Shown: positions 25,715 through 34,818, counted from the stretch's first letter. The stretch is DNA of 64,000 bases from Actinacidiphila guanduensis (GCF_900103985.1 NZ_FNIE01000019.1:50514-114513); one strand, 5' to 3'. The notes: generated from the sequence alone by a model not told the origin. Numbers and translations: made by a program.

Positions 25715-27898
25715 TCAGTAACGGCTCTCGGGGAGGGTTTGTTCGCACCAGATGACTTTGCCGGTGGTGGTCTGGCGGCTGCCCCAGCGGTCGGTGAGCT
25801 GGGCGACGAGGAGGAGGCCGCGGCCGCCTTCGTCGTTGGCGCGGGCGCGGCGCATGTGGGGGGCGGTGCTGCTGGTGTCGGCGACTTCGCAGATGAGGGC
25901 GCGGTCGCGGATGAGGCGCAGGCGGATGTTGTCGCCGCCGTAGCGGATGGCGTTGGTGACCAGTTCGCTGACGACCAGTTCGGTGACGTAGCCCTCTTCT
26001 TCCAGTCCCCAGTCGGCGAGGGTGTGCAGGGCGTCGGCGCGGACGGCGGGGACGGCCGCGGGGTCGGTGGGCAGGTCCCAGGCGGCGACCTGCCGGGTAT
26101 CCAGCCGCCGCAGCCGCGCCAGCAGCAACGCCGCGTCATCCGTACGGTGGGTGGCGAGCAGCCGCGCCACGACACCGTCGCACAGGTCCTCCAGGTTCTC
26201 CTCCCCCGCGACCAGGGCCTGCCGCAGGGACTCCAGGCCCACATCGACGTCGTACTCCCTGGACTCGACCAGGCCGTCGGTGTACAGAGCGAGCAAACTG
26301 CCCTCGGGCAGCTCCACTTCGCGGGCCTCGAACGGCAACCCGCCCAGCCCCAGCGGCGGTCCGGCCGGCAGATCCAGGAACTCCGCACTCCCGTCGGGCC
26401 GTACGACCGCGGGCGGCGGATGCCCCGCCCGCGCCAGCGAACAGCACCCCGACACGGGGTCGTAGACCGCGTACAGACACGTCGCCCCGATGTCCCCCGC
26501 CTCACCCCGCGCCGTACCCCGGCCGGTCTCCGACTCCGCCGACAGCCGCAGCACCAAGTCGTCCAGATGCGTGAGCAGTTCATCCGGCGCCAGTTCCACA
26601 TCCGCAAGCGTCCGCACGGCCGTCCGCAACCGCCCCATCGTCGCCGCCGCCTGCAGACCGTGCCCCACCACATCCCCCACCACCAGCGCAACCCGCGCCC
26701 CCGACAGGGGAATCACATCGAACCAATCCCCGCCCACCCCCAACCGCGGCGCCGCCGGCAGATACCGCGAAGCAGCCTCCACCGCCGACAGCTCCGGCAA
26801 CCACTGCGGCAGCAGGCTCTGCTGCAGGGCGACGGCACTGCTGCGCTCCCGCGTGAACCGCCGCGCGTTGTCCAGGCAGACCGCCGCCCGCGCCACCAAC
26901 TCCTCGACCAGCGACAGATCTTCCGCGTCGAACGGCTCCTCGTTGGCCGAGCGGGCGAGCAGCAGGACACCGAGCGTGGTGCCGCGCGCGATGATCGGCA
27001 CGATCATGCCGGAGTGGAAGCCGTGCTTGCGCATGCTCGCGCCGCGCACCGGATCGTCGTTCGCCCAGTCCTCCAGCACGGAGGCGAGGTCGGGGGAGAG
27101 CATCGAGCGTCCCGACCGCAGGACGCGGGCGCTCGGGCTGCGCTCGGGGTGGACGTCGACGTCGCCGAGCCGCACCACCGCCTCGGGGACACCGGACCGC
27201 ACCGAGGCGTTGGCGCTGCGGCGCAGGGCCGGAGCGCCGGTGATCGGGAGAGGCGAGAGCTCGTCGCCACTGAGCAGCGCCTCCAGCAGGTCGACCGCGA
27301 CGAAGTCGGCGACGGCGGGCACGATCACGTCGGCCAGCTCTTGCGCGGTGCGCATCACGTCGAGCGTGCTGCCGATCCGGGTGCTGGCCTCGTTGAGCAG
27401 GGTGAGCCGGTCCTTGTCGCGCTGCTGGTCGGTGACGTCGACGACGGTCGTGCAGACGCCGGGAACCCGGCCTGCCTCCTGGCGCAGGGGGGAGACGGAG
27501 ATCGACAGGACCCGCTCGTGGTCGGGGTGGGTGCCGGTGCGGGCCCGGACGCGGAAGTCCGTCTCCGGCTCACCGGTGCGCAGCACGCGCCGCATCAGCG
27601 TGATCCAGGCGTCGCGGTCGGGGTCGGCCAGCACGGAGGCGAGCCGGCACCGCGTGCCGGCCGCGAAGGCGCCGGGCTCCACGGCCTCCCCGCCGAGCCG
27701 GTGCATGGCCGCGTTCTCCCGCACGCAGCGCAGGTCGGCGTCGTGCACGGCGAGCGCGACGCTGGACCAGGACAGCACCCAGTCGGCGAGCGGCCCCTCG
27801 TCGGTGCCGATCGGGAAGAGCGCCGCGTGCTCTTCCACGGCGGAAGGCTCCGCCGCGTCTCCCGAGGGGACGCCGTGCATCTCCATATCATCGAGCAT
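25715..27898 (-). CDS. PAS-GAF-SpoIIE phosphatase with C-terminal RsbW-like ATPase domain
   Basis: A 727-residue cytoplasmic sensor. Order of domains: PAS (about 38-160), GAF (about 165-340), PP2C/SpoIIE phosphatase (about 360-575, with GGDWFDVIPLSGARVALVVGDVVGHG carrying metal-binding aspartates and LYTDGLVESRE later) and a HATPase_c anti-sigma-like kinase domain (about 600-725: VVSELVTNAIRYGGD N-box and DEGGRGLLLVAQLTDRWGSR G-box). Combining phosphatase and kinase in one chain allows it to act on both sides of a partner switch that controls an alternative sigma factor. No anti-anti-sigma or sigma gene is adjacent, so the partners are elsewhere. Confidence 0.93.
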   Translation of the reverse strand: MLDDMEMHGVPSGDAAEPSAVEEHAALFPIGTDEGPLADWVLSWSSVALAVHDADLRCVRENAAMHRLGGEAVEPGAFAAGTRCRLASVLADPDRDAWITLMRRVLRTGEPETDFRVRARTGTHPDHERVLSISVSPLRQEAGRVPGVCTTVVDVTDQQRDKDRLTLLNEASTRIGSTLDVMRTAQELADVIVPAVADFVAVDLLEALLSGDELSPLPITGAPALRRSANASVRSGVPEAVVRLGDVDVHPERSPSARVLRSGRSMLSPDLASVLEDWANDDPVRGASMRKHGFHSGMIVPIIARGTTLGVLLLARSANEEPFDAEDLSLVEELVARAAVCLDNARRFTRERSSAVALQQSLLPQWLPELSAVEAASRYLPAAPRLGVGGDWFDVIPLSGARVALVVGDVVGHGLQAAATMGRLRTAVRTLADVELAPDELLTHLDDLVLRLSAESETGRGTARGEAGDIGATCLYAVYDPVSGCCSLARAGHPPPAVVRPDGSAEFLDLPAGPPLGLGGLPFEAREVELPEGSLLALYTDGLVESREYDVDVGLESLRQALVAGEENLEDLCDGVVARLLATHRTDDAALLLARLRRLDTRQVAAWDLPTDPAAVPAVRADALHTLADWGLEEEGYVTELVVSELVTNAIRYGGDNIRLRLIRDRALICEVADTSSTAPHMRRARANDEGGRGLLLVAQLTDRWGSRQTTTGKVIWCEQTLPESRY

Positions 27899-28100
27899 GG
27901 TATTTTACCGGAATATTGGCAAATTCAGGTCATATGCAGACAATCGAAGCGGCACAGAGCGGCCACGACTGAGCGCGTACGGTGATCCTCCAGGACCGCG
28001 TTCGCGCCGTACCCGGCCGGCGAGGGCGTGACGCTGTCCGCTGGGCGCTTGGAGGGCCGCGGGCGGCACCAAGTCGTTCGTCGTCCTCGGTGACTTCGGG

Positions 28101-29117
28101 TTATTGGGCGGAGTGTTCGGCCAGTCGGCGTCCGAGAGCGAGGACCACCGTTTTGAGGGCTTCCGGCTGTTGGATGATGAAGGGCCGGTCCAGCATGGCG
28201 AGTGTGCCGGCGACCCACTCGAGGCGTTCAGCCCGCAGAAACACCTGCAGCCAGTCATGACCGTCCGCACCATCGGGAGGAGACGCCGGCGCGACGGACC
28301 CGAGGGTTTCCGGAATCCAGCGCCGCACATGGGCCGGATCGGCGCGGATGAGCACGGAGACGTCGTGTCGCGAAGGTGCCGCCGACAGTGGTCCCAGCAC
28401 CTGGGCCACTGGGTCGACGTCCGCGGGCGCCTCAAATGTGCCCGGCAGAAGCCGCAGATCGGCCATCCTGTCCAGGCGGTAGGTACGCTGCGCCTGGCGG
28501 TCGGCGTCGAAGCCGGTGAGGTAGAGCAGGTTTCGGTGCGCCACGATGCCGTGCGGCTGTACGTGCCGCGTAGCCGCATGCCCCTGCCGCGTCCGGTACG
28601 CGAACGCGACCGGGCGCTGGTCCCGTGCCGCCTCGGCCAGACCGAGCAGCGTTCGAGCGCCTTCGCCGGCACCAGGACGAGCTTCGGCGTCGTCGTGGTC
28701 TTCCGCGCCCGGGCGCCGCTCACCGGTGAAGTCCACTGCCCGCAGTACCGCGTCGATGCGGCGAGCGAGCGCGGCAGGCAGTACCCGGCGGACCTTCGCC
28801 GTGGCCGTCTCCATCACCAGCGGGGTCACCGGACCACTGTGCGCATGCTGGTTGACCAGCAACGCCCACACCACGGCAAGGCCTTCCTCGTCGGTCAGCA
28901 TCAGCGGCGGCATGTGGTAGTGACGGGCCAGCCGGTAGCCGCCGTACCGGCCGCGAACCCCGTCCACCGGGATGTCCATGTCGCGTAGCTGCTCGACGTA
29001 GCGACGCACGGTGCGCTCATCGACTCCGAGGCGCTCGGCGAGGTCGGCAACCGTGCGGGTCCCTCCCGTCTGCAGCAACTCCAGCAGGGCGAGAACGCGT
29101 GCGGTGGGTCGGGTCAT
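28101..29117 (-). CDS. WYL-domain transcriptional regulator (YafY type)
   Basis: A 338-residue regulator: N-terminal winged HTH (TARVLALLELLQTGGTRTVADLAERLGVDERTVRRYVEQLRDMDIPVDGVRGRYGGYRL, residues 4-64), a WYL domain (about 165-235, with RPVAFAYRTRQGHAATRHVQPHGIVAHRNLLYLTGFD) and a C-terminal extension. WYL proteins sense a small ligand or nucleic acid and control nearby genes. It diverges from a glyoxalase/VOC gene, a recurrent pair, and the palindrome at 29145 sits between them. The stop is TAA at 28101-28103. Confidence 0.93.
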   Translation of the reverse strand: MTRPTARVLALLELLQTGGTRTVADLAERLGVDERTVRRYVEQLRDMDIPVDGVRGRYGGYRLARHYHMPPLMLTDEEGLAVVWALLVNQHAHSGPVTPLVMETATAKVRRVLPAALARRIDAVLRAVDFTGERRPGAEDHDDAEARPGAGEGARTLLGLAEAARDQRPVAFAYRTRQGHAATRHVQPHGIVAHRNLLYLTGFDADRQAQRTYRLDRMADLRLLPGTFEAPADVDPVAQVLGPLSAAPSRHDVSVLIRADPAHVRRWIPETLGSVAPASPPDGADGHDWLQVFLRAERLEWVAGTLAMLDRPFIIQQPEALKTVVLALGRRLAEHSAQ

Positions 29118-29144
29118 ACCTGCGATGATGCGGGATTTCCGGGC

Positions 29145-29163
29145 GGAATATGACCTGTATTCC
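29145..29163. promoter_or_regulatory. Probable WYL-regulator operator
   Basis: GGAATATGACCTGTATTCC has 6-bp perfect arms (GGAATA/TATTCC) around 7 bp. It lies 28 bp upstream of the WYL gene and 16 bp upstream of the VOC gene, so occupation would block both divergent genes. Confidence 0.6.
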
Positions 29164-29178
29164 TTCTAGGGTGACCAC

Positions 29179-29634
29179 ATGACCGCATCAACCGCAGTGC
29201 AGTTCGCCTCCGTCCGCCTCATCACCGATGACATTCCGCGGCTCGTCCGCTTCTACGAGGCCCTCACCGGTGCGACCCCGCAGTACCTCACCGAGGATTT
29301 CGTCGAACTGGTCACCCCCTCGGCCACCGTCGCTGTCAGTGGCTCCGCCCGCGTCGCTTTCATCACCACCAACACACCCCGTGGGGGCGCAAACAGCAGT
29401 GCCATCATCGAGTTCCTCGTCGACGACACCAACGCCGTATTCGAGAGGCTTGCGGCCGACTTCGGCGACGATCTCGATGTCGTTCAGCCGCCGGCCATGA
29501 TGCCGTGGGGCAATCTGTCGGCTCTTGTCCGCGACCCCGACGGATCGCTCGTCAACCTCTACACGCCGGTCACCCCCGAGGCATGGCGACTTCAGCGCAA
29601 CCGGACACCGAAGCCTCCGCACGCGCCCGTATAG
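29179..29634 (+). CDS. VOC-family (glyoxalase-like) protein
   Basis: A 151-residue vicinal-oxygen-chelate protein built of two beta-alpha-beta-beta-beta modules: FASVRLITDDIPRLVRFYEALTG at the start, SSAIIEFLVDDTNAVFERLAADFGDDLDVVQPPAMMPWGNLSALVRDPDGSLVNLYTPV at the end. The latter has the typical RDPDG turn and a late Asn/Tyr pair where glyoxalases place a metal ligand. Such proteins serve as lyases, dioxygenases or resistance proteins. It is controlled with the divergent WYL regulator; the ribosome site is AGGGTGA. Confidence 0.92.
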   Translation: MTASTAVQFASVRLITDDIPRLVRFYEALTGATPQYLTEDFVELVTPSATVAVSGSARVAFITTNTPRGGANSSAIIEFLVDDTNAVFERLAADFGDDLDVVQPPAMMPWGNLSALVRDPDGSLVNLYTPVTPEAWRLQRNRTPKPPHAPV

Positions 29635-29694
29635 CAAGCGGTGCAGCCGATGCCGCCGCAGGCGACGTGCCAGGTTGCCGTGGCGAAGCCGTGG

Positions 29695-30603
29695 TCAGAC
29701 GGCGGGGATGGCGAGCCGGCGCAGGCGTTCCTCGCCGATCATGGTCAGCATGTCGGTGTGCCGGGGCTGCCAGCCCAGGTCCTGCTGGGCACGGACGGCG
29801 CGGATGCGGCCGGAGACGGCCATGATGAGGGCCCCGAATTCGCCCCACACGCCGGTGGCCTCCTGAGGGGTCAGGCTGCGTGCCTTGACGCCCAGGTCGG
29901 CGGCGACGCGTTCGGCGATCCAGCGGGTGGGGGTCTCTCCGGCCACGGCGTGGTACAGCCCGCCGGGACGGCCCCCTTCGAGGGCGAGGGAGAACAGGCG
30001 GGTCACGTCGTCGATGTGGACATGGCTGTAGGTGTTCAGCCCCTGGCCGATGTAGCAGGCCGACCCTGTGACGGCCACCGACCGGTAGACCATCGACACA
30101 TGGCCGTGATCGCCGGGGCCCCAGATCAGACCGGGCCGGATGACCATCGCGCGCAGCCCGTCCCGGGCGGCGGCCAGGACGGTGTCCTCGGCGGCCTTGC
30201 GGAAGCCGGCCAGGGGTTCGGGTGTGAACGGGTCGTCCTCGGCGAAGACGTCGGGGCTCCAGGCGCCCGCGGTGCGCTGTATCAGCACGCCGTTGCCGGA
30301 CAGGAAGATCAGCGACTTGTCCGTGCCGGTCAGGGCCCGGGTGAGGTCCTGGACGGTCGCGATTTCCTGTTCCGGGTCCGCCTGGGCGGCATAGACGACC
30401 GCGTCGGCGGTCTGTGCCGCCTTGATGACGGCGGGGCGCCGCTCTTCCAGGTCGCCCACCACAGGGGTGATGCCCTGAGAGTCGAGGGTGGCGGCAGCGG
30501 TTTCCGTGCGGGCCAGGCCGGTGACTGCGTGGCTTTCGGCGGAAAGGTGCCGGGCGAGGCCGCCGCCGACGAAGCCGGTGGCGCCGATGACGAAGATGTT
30601 CAC
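29695..30603 (-). CDS. NAD(P)-dependent extended SDR / epimerase-like protein
   Basis: A 302-residue Rossmann protein beginning MNIFVIGATGFVGGGLARHLSAE (GxxGxxG) with VVYAAQADPEQ and a C-terminal domain containing MVIRPGLIWGPGDHGHV, the usual post-active-site motif of nucleoside-sugar-epimerase-like SDRs. It follows the SDR gene at 30611-31363 after 7 bp on the same strand, so the two are one operon under the divergent MarR regulator. The substrate is unknown; relatives act on small ketones or sugar derivatives. Confidence 0.92.
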   Translation of the reverse strand: MNIFVIGATGFVGGGLARHLSAESHAVTGLARTETAAATLDSQGITPVVGDLEERRPAVIKAAQTADAVVYAAQADPEQEIATVQDLTRALTGTDKSLIFLSGNGVLIQRTAGAWSPDVFAEDDPFTPEPLAGFRKAAEDTVLAAARDGLRAMVIRPGLIWGPGDHGHVSMVYRSVAVTGSACYIGQGLNTYSHVHIDDVTRLFSLALEGGRPGGLYHAVAGETPTRWIAERVAADLGVKARSLTPQEATGVWGEFGALIMAVSGRIRAVRAQQDLGWQPRHTDMLTMIGEERLRRLAIPAV

Positions 30604-30610
30604 GGCCTTC

Positions 30611-31363
30611 TCAGGAGGGCAGGGCGCTCAGTTCGCCGCCGTCGGCGAACAGCACGGCACCGTTGACGTAGGAGCTGGCGTCGCTGACCAGGAAGGAGAC
30701 GATCTCGGCGATCTCGCCGGGGTCTCCGGCGCGGCCGCGGGCGGAGGTCTTGTCCAGCATCGCGATGTGCTCGCCGAGCATGGCCCTGGTGCCCTCGGTG
30801 TGCACGGGACCGGGCGAGACGGTGTTGACGCGCACGCCGGAGGGGCCGAACTCAGTGGCCCAGTAGCGGGTGAGGACTTCTACGCCGGCCTTGGAGGCTC
30901 CGTAGGCGGCGCCGACGGGGGCGGGCATGCGGGCCGCGCTGGAGCCGACGATCACGATCGAGCCCTGGCCGCGCTCGGCCATGCCGGGTGCCAGCGCGCC
31001 GACCAGCAGGAACGGGGCGCGCGTGTTGACCGCGACATGCCGGTCGAAGCTCGCGGCGTCGCTCGCAGCGGTGGGGGCGAACTCGTACAGGCCCGCGCTG
31101 TTGACCAGGATGTCCACCGCTCCTGCCTCGGCGGCCAGGCGCAGCGTGTCCTCGGCGTCGGTGAGGTCCGCGGTGATGAAACGGGCGCTGCCGCCCCCGG
31201 TCTCGATCTCCTTGACCATGGCTTCGCCACGGGCCCGATCGCGGCCGTGCAGGACAACGCTCGCGCCCTGGGCGGCCAGGTTCTGCGCGATGGCCTTGCC
31301 GATGCCCGACGTCGCTCCGGTCACGAGTGCGGTGCGGCCCTGCAAGGCGGTGCTGGCGCTCAT
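30611..31363 (-). CDS. SDR-family oxidoreductase (FabG-like)
   Basis: A classical 250-residue short-chain dehydrogenase: TGATSGIG, VNSAG (the usual NNAG is NSAG), VGSSAARM with the catalytic Ser and YGASK with Tyr and Lys, then VNTVSPGPVHTEGT. It is the first gene of a two-gene unit with the epimerase-like gene, and the MarR gene at 31499 diverges from it over a 135-bp region holding a strong inverted repeat. This arrangement indicates inducible detoxification or catabolism of a ketone or aldehyde. Confidence 0.94.
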   Translation of the reverse strand: MSASTALQGRTALVTGATSGIGKAIAQNLAAQGASVVLHGRDRARGEAMVKEIETGGGSARFITADLTDAEDTLRLAAEAGAVDILVNSAGLYEFAPTAASDAASFDRHVAVNTRAPFLLVGALAPGMAERGQGSIVIVGSSAARMPAPVGAAYGASKAGVEVLTRYWATEFGPSGVRVNTVSPGPVHTEGTRAMLGEHIAMLDKTSARGRAGDPGEIAEIVSFLVSDASSYVNGAVLFADGGELSALPS

Positions 31364-31457
31364 GGTGTTCTTCCTCGCTGTGGTGCTTTCAGCGCGCAGT
31401 ACGGATCACGACCGGCGCCCTTCCGCAATCCACTATGCATGACAGATGATCTGCTGA

Positions 31458-31475
31458 CAAGAACATCTGCTCTTG
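31458..31475. promoter_or_regulatory. Probable MarR operator
   Basis: CAAGAACATCTGCTCTTG is an 18-bp inverted repeat with 8-bp arms and a single mismatch. It lies 24 bp before the MarR GTG and 95 bp before the SDR gene, a usual place for a MarR dimer to repress both directions. Confidence 0.6.
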
Positions 31476-31498
31476 AGAGCATGCGCTAGGATGTCGGG

Positions 31499-32005
31499 GT
31501 GAGCGCATCCATGTCCGAGAGCAAGAAACCGCGTGACGCGTCGGAATCCCTCGCGCTGGACACCGACCTGGGCTGGGCGATCCGCATGGTCTCGGCTGCG
31601 TTTCGCCGCGTCGCCACCGACTCCGTCGCGGACCTGCCCGGCGGAGCCCGCGGCTACCTGGTCCTGGTCGCTCTGGCCGGCGACCGCGAGCCGCCGTCAC
31701 AGCTCGCCCTGGCCAAGGAGGTGAGTCTCGACCGCACCGTGATGACCTACCTCCTCGACGACCTCGAGGCCCACAACCTGGTGACCCGCAAGCCCGACCC
31801 GCGCGACCGGCGTGCCCGCCAGGTCCTCATCACCGACACCGGACGCGCACGCCTCGCCCAGGTACGGGAGAGCCTCGGCGCCGCCGAAGCACGTCTCCTC
31901 ACCGACCTCGACCCCACGGACACCGAGCACTTGCGGACGCTGCTCGCGCGCGTGGCACAGACCGCGCAGCGTGAAGTGGTCGCCCCCGACGGAACGGAGT
32001 GCTGA
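31499..32005 (+). CDS. MarR-family transcriptional regulator
   Basis: A 168-residue winged-helix regulator: LALAKEVSLDRTVMTYLLDDLEAHNLVTRKPDPRDRRARQVLITDTGR covers the recognition helix and the DPRDRRAR wing that is diagnostic of MarR. The GTG at 31499 or the ATG at 31511 could be the start; the GTG has GGATG upstream and the ATG has GGGGTGAG, so this is undecided. It is divergent from the two-gene SDR unit, its probable target. A hairpin follows 42 bp after the stop. Confidence 0.92.
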   Translation: MSASMSESKKPRDASESLALDTDLGWAIRMVSAAFRRVATDSVADLPGGARGYLVLVALAGDREPPSQLALAKEVSLDRTVMTYLLDDLEAHNLVTRKPDPRDRRARQVLITDTGRARLAQVRESLGAAEARLLTDLDPTDTEHLRTLLARVAQTAQREVVAPDGTEC

Positions 32006-32047
32006 ACGCGCACCTCACCCGCCGCGTCCGCAGAGCGAAGGACGGAG

Positions 32048-32072
32048 CGTGCGTGCCCGACGGGCACGCACG
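32048..32072 (+). terminator. Strong hairpin after the MarR gene
   Basis: CGTGCGTGCCC (32048-32058) and GGGCACGCACG (32062-32072) pair perfectly over 11 bp with a GAC loop. The rest of the 350-bp gap to 32357 holds one weaker stem (CCGAAGG/CCTTCGG) and no recognisable gene. Confidence 0.7.
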
Positions 32073-32357
32073 TGACGCGGGACGCACCCGCGAGGCCAGG
32101 CCCCGCGAACACCACGGCATCACGCACCGGGCCCCCGAAGGAGCGCGAGCCGGGGCCCCTTCGGTCGCCGGGTGGCTCGTGAGGCGGGGATGCGCGGCCG
32201 TCAGCGCTCCCGGTCCCCATTGAGTCGAGTGCGCCCCCTTCCCTCCCGTTCCCTCCCGCCCGTGTGCGACTGTGGGTTCGACGATCTACCGGTGAGGGCA
32301 TGCTGCCTGAGCGCGCCGCCTGCCGCAGGCCGGGCGCCCTCGAGAAGGAGCCCTGCC

Positions 32358-33761
32358 GTGACGAGATCCGGACCGACGGCCACCGTGCGCCGGCGCCTCG
32401 CCGCCCTCCTCACGGGCCTCGCCCTGGCAGCGACCGGCGTCGCCGACCTGACCACGGGCGAGGCGGCGGCCGCCGCCCCGGCCGGCCCCCTGCTGTACGT
32501 CGCCGACAGCGGCTCGGGCGACGTCTCGGTGGTCGACGGCGGCAGCGACACGGCCACCTCGTCCGTCAGCGTGGGCGGCTCGCCCCAAGGCGTGGCCGTC
32601 TCCCCCGACGGCGCCACCGCGTACGTCACCGACGCCACCGGCAACACGGTCTCGGTGATCGACACCGCCACCGACACGGTGACCGCCACCGTCCCAGTCG
32701 GCGCGATCCCGTACTCCGCTGCCGTCACCCCGGACGGTTCCGAGGTGTACGTCGCGGACCTCGGCGCGAACGCGGTCTCGGTGATCGACACCGCCACCGA
32801 CACGGTCACCGCCACCATCCCCGCGGGCGTGGCCCCTGTCACCGTGGCCGTCAACCCGGCCGGGACACAGGTGTACGTCACCAACGACAGCGAGACCAAC
32901 GCCGTCCAGGTGATCAGCACCGCGACCCACACCCTCACCTCCTCCATCCCGGTCCGCGCCCATTCGTACGGCGTGGCCTTCGGTCAGGGCGGCGCGCTCG
33001 CCTACGTCTCCCTCGTCAACGGCGCCCTGGTCGCGGTGATCGACACCGCGACCGGCACGGTCACCTCGGACATCCCCGTCGGCGTCCTGCCCGAGGGGGT
33101 GGCCGTCTCCCCCGACGGCACGCGGGTCTACGTCGCCGACGGCAACACCGACGCGGTGTCGGTGATCAGCGCCGCCACGGGTACCGTCACCGCCACGGTC
33201 CCGGTCGGGCCTTCACCTCAGGGTGTGGCCTTCGACCCGTCCGGCAGCCGGGCGTACGTCACCGACAGCGCGTCCGACACGGTGACGGTGATCGATACCG
33301 CGACCAGCACGGTCGCCTCCACCGTGACCGTGGGCAGTCACCCGGCCGGGATCGCGGCCGTGCCCGTTCCCCCGCGCGCCGACCTCGGCGTGAGCCTGAC
33401 CGCCACCGGCGTACCCGGCCTGGTCAACGGCCGCATCGACTACACGGTGACGATCACGGACCACGGGCCGTCCGCGCTGGCTTCCGGCACCGTGACCGCC
33501 ACCCTGCCGCCGTCGACGACCGCCACCAGCAACTCGTGTGACGCCACGGGCAGTCGGGTGACCTGCACAGTCGGGCCGCTGGCGGCGGGCGCCTCCACCA
33601 CCCGCACCTTCTCCGTCCCCGTCGGCCTGCTCACCGTCGGCCTGCCCTACACCGTGACCGCCACGCGCACCGGCAGTTCGCCCGCCGACCCGAACACCGC
33701 CGACGACACTGCGACGCGGACCTGCACGGTGGTCACCTCGCTGGTCATCACCTGCAGCTGA
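32358..33761 (+). CDS. Secreted YVTN-type beta-propeller protein with DUF11-like C-terminal domain
   Basis: A 467-residue exported protein. After a signal sequence (about residues 1-45) come seven repeats of the YVTN/NHL-like blade, recognisable as PDGxxxYVTDxxxxTVSVIDTATxTVTATVPVG, which should close into a beta-propeller. Residues about 350-460 form a DUF11-like immunoglobulin fold (DLGVSLTATGVPGLVNGRIDYTVTITDHGPS). Such proteins are surface-exposed binding or adhesion modules. The GTG start has AAGGAG 8 bp upstream, so the upstream open frame from 32172 is rejected. The repeats are also strongly conserved at the DNA level. Confidence 0.85.
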   Translation: MTRSGPTATVRRRLAALLTGLALAATGVADLTTGEAAAAAPAGPLLYVADSGSGDVSVVDGGSDTATSSVSVGGSPQGVAVSPDGATAYVTDATGNTVSVIDTATDTVTATVPVGAIPYSAAVTPDGSEVYVADLGANAVSVIDTATDTVTATIPAGVAPVTVAVNPAGTQVYVTNDSETNAVQVISTATHTLTSSIPVRAHSYGVAFGQGGALAYVSLVNGALVAVIDTATGTVTSDIPVGVLPEGVAVSPDGTRVYVADGNTDAVSVISAATGTVTATVPVGPSPQGVAFDPSGSRAYVTDSASDTVTVIDTATSTVASTVTVGSHPAGIAAVPVPPRADLGVSLTATGVPGLVNGRIDYTVTITDHGPSALASGTVTATLPPSTTATSNSCDATGSRVTCTVGPLAAGASTTRTFSVPVGLLTVGLPYTVTATRTGSSPADPNTADDTATRTCTVVTSLVITCS

Positions 33762-34004
33762 CGTACACACCTGCGCGCGAACGTGCGACGGCCAGGCCGC
33801 ACGGCCCCGGCTCACCCAGCCGATCAGGCGCCGCCCAGCCTGGGCGCTCGTCCATCAGCACGATCACGCGAAGCCGGTCGCTTCGCGCGGGCCGGACACT
33901 GAGGGTGCGTGCGCACTGGTGCGGGCTTGTTGTTGTCGCCAATGGCAGCGCCGCTCGTGCGGCGACGGCGCCCATGGCCCCCGCGTCTACGACCAGTACC
34001 GTTG

Positions 34005-34142
34005 CTGTACCAAGACCGGATCCTCGACGAAACGTCCGAAACCGCCGACCCGCTGAAGCTGATGAGGCTCTTCGGCGTTACAGAGCGAACCGCCATGCGC
34101 TACGTCGGCGTCGCCCACCCGGAGCGCATCGCGAAGATGCCC
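34005..34142 (+). pseudogene. Relic of a tyrosine integrase-like C-terminus
   Basis: The plus strand encodes LYQDRILDETSETADPLKLMRLFGV followed by TERTAMRYVGVAHPERIAKMP. This resembles the conserved tail of streptomycete tyrosine recombinases and related helical proteins (DPLHLxRLFGIxxxTAMRYVxxAHPER). Upstream, 33762-34004 shows no related coding sequence and no start with a ribosome site. The fragment ends inside a large inverted repeat. The rest of this 574-bp gene-free region (to 34335) holds nothing else recognisable. Confidence 0.5.
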
Positions 34143-34168
34143 CAGTGGTCAGGGCATCTTCGCGATGC
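34126..34168. repeat. Perfect 17-bp inverted repeat (43-bp hairpin)
   Basis: GCATCGCGAAGATGCCC (34126-34142) is followed, after a 9-nt loop, by its exact reverse complement (34152-34168). The left arm is the last coding part of the integrase relic (RIAKMP), so the right arm is an inverted copy. It may act as a bidirectional terminator between the convergent genes at 32358 and 34336, or mark the junction of a vanished element. Confidence 0.7.
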
Positions 34169-34335
34169 AGCATCAGCAGCTGGCATGCGCCTTACTCACC
34201 GAGGTGGGTCAGGGCGACGGCGGTAGTCACGCAGGTCCAGGACCGGTTCCCGGCCCGCTGACGACGGACCTGGATGACCGACGCGCACAACAGACTCGGC
34301 CCCAAATCCAGCCATCAAGAGAGCGAGGCCGGGAT

Positions 34336-34725
34336 CTAGGCTCGGCAGTCCCAGGCGTGTGAGTTGATGTCGTAGGTGCCGGCCAGATTTACCTGCTTGC
34401 CCTGGGTGACGCAAGCGCCGATGGGGCTGTGCCAGTCGATGTCGCGGAAGATGGTCACTCCGAGGCCGGTGACGCCATGGTTGTACACCGAATGCGGATG
34501 ATCCACGCCGTCACCGGCCCAGGAGCACGCTTCCCAGGTCTCGGCGTCGTCGACCCACTGGCACCGGCTTCCTGTGCCGTTCGAACCCGTCCAGGCACAG
34601 AAGTAGCCGCTCGGACAGCTGCTCCAGTTGGACTGCGAGGCGGCCGCAGCCGGCGCGACAGCGGCGCCGAGGAGTCCTGCCGTCCCCATGGCGACGGTCA
34701 GCGCCGCTTTGAGTTTTCCCGCCAC
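34336..34725 (-). CDS. Secreted peptidase-inhibitor family I36-like protein
   Basis: A 129-residue exported protein: signal peptide to about residue 29 (AAVAPAAAA), then a small Cys-rich domain with CPSGYFCAWTGSNGTGSRCQW and several further cysteines. This is the signature of the I36 (SMPI-like) family and its beta/gamma-crystallin fold, small secreted inhibitors of metalloproteases in Streptomyces, though many family members have no proven inhibitory role. It is 93 bp downstream of the peptidoglycan-binding protein gene on the same strand and may share its promoter. Confidence 0.85.
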   Translation of the reverse strand: MAGKLKAALTVAMGTAGLLGAAVAPAAAASQSNWSSCPSGYFCAWTGSNGTGSRCQWVDDAETWEACSWAGDGVDHPHSVYNHGVTGLGVTIFRDIDWHSPIGACVTQGKQVNLAGTYDINSHAWDCRA

Positions 34726-34818
34726 GTTCTCGTCCTCTCCTTGTGCTTCCGTCAGAAGTTGGTTCTTTGCGCCGAGGGGGCGGTGCTGTTCGTCACCGCC
34801 CCTCGTCGATGAGCCGGG

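Noticed and set aside
25466..27985. Long plus-strand frames opposite the SpoIIE-ATPase sensor
   Set aside because: The minus-strand protein has four ordered domains; the plus-strand translations have no recognisable fold.
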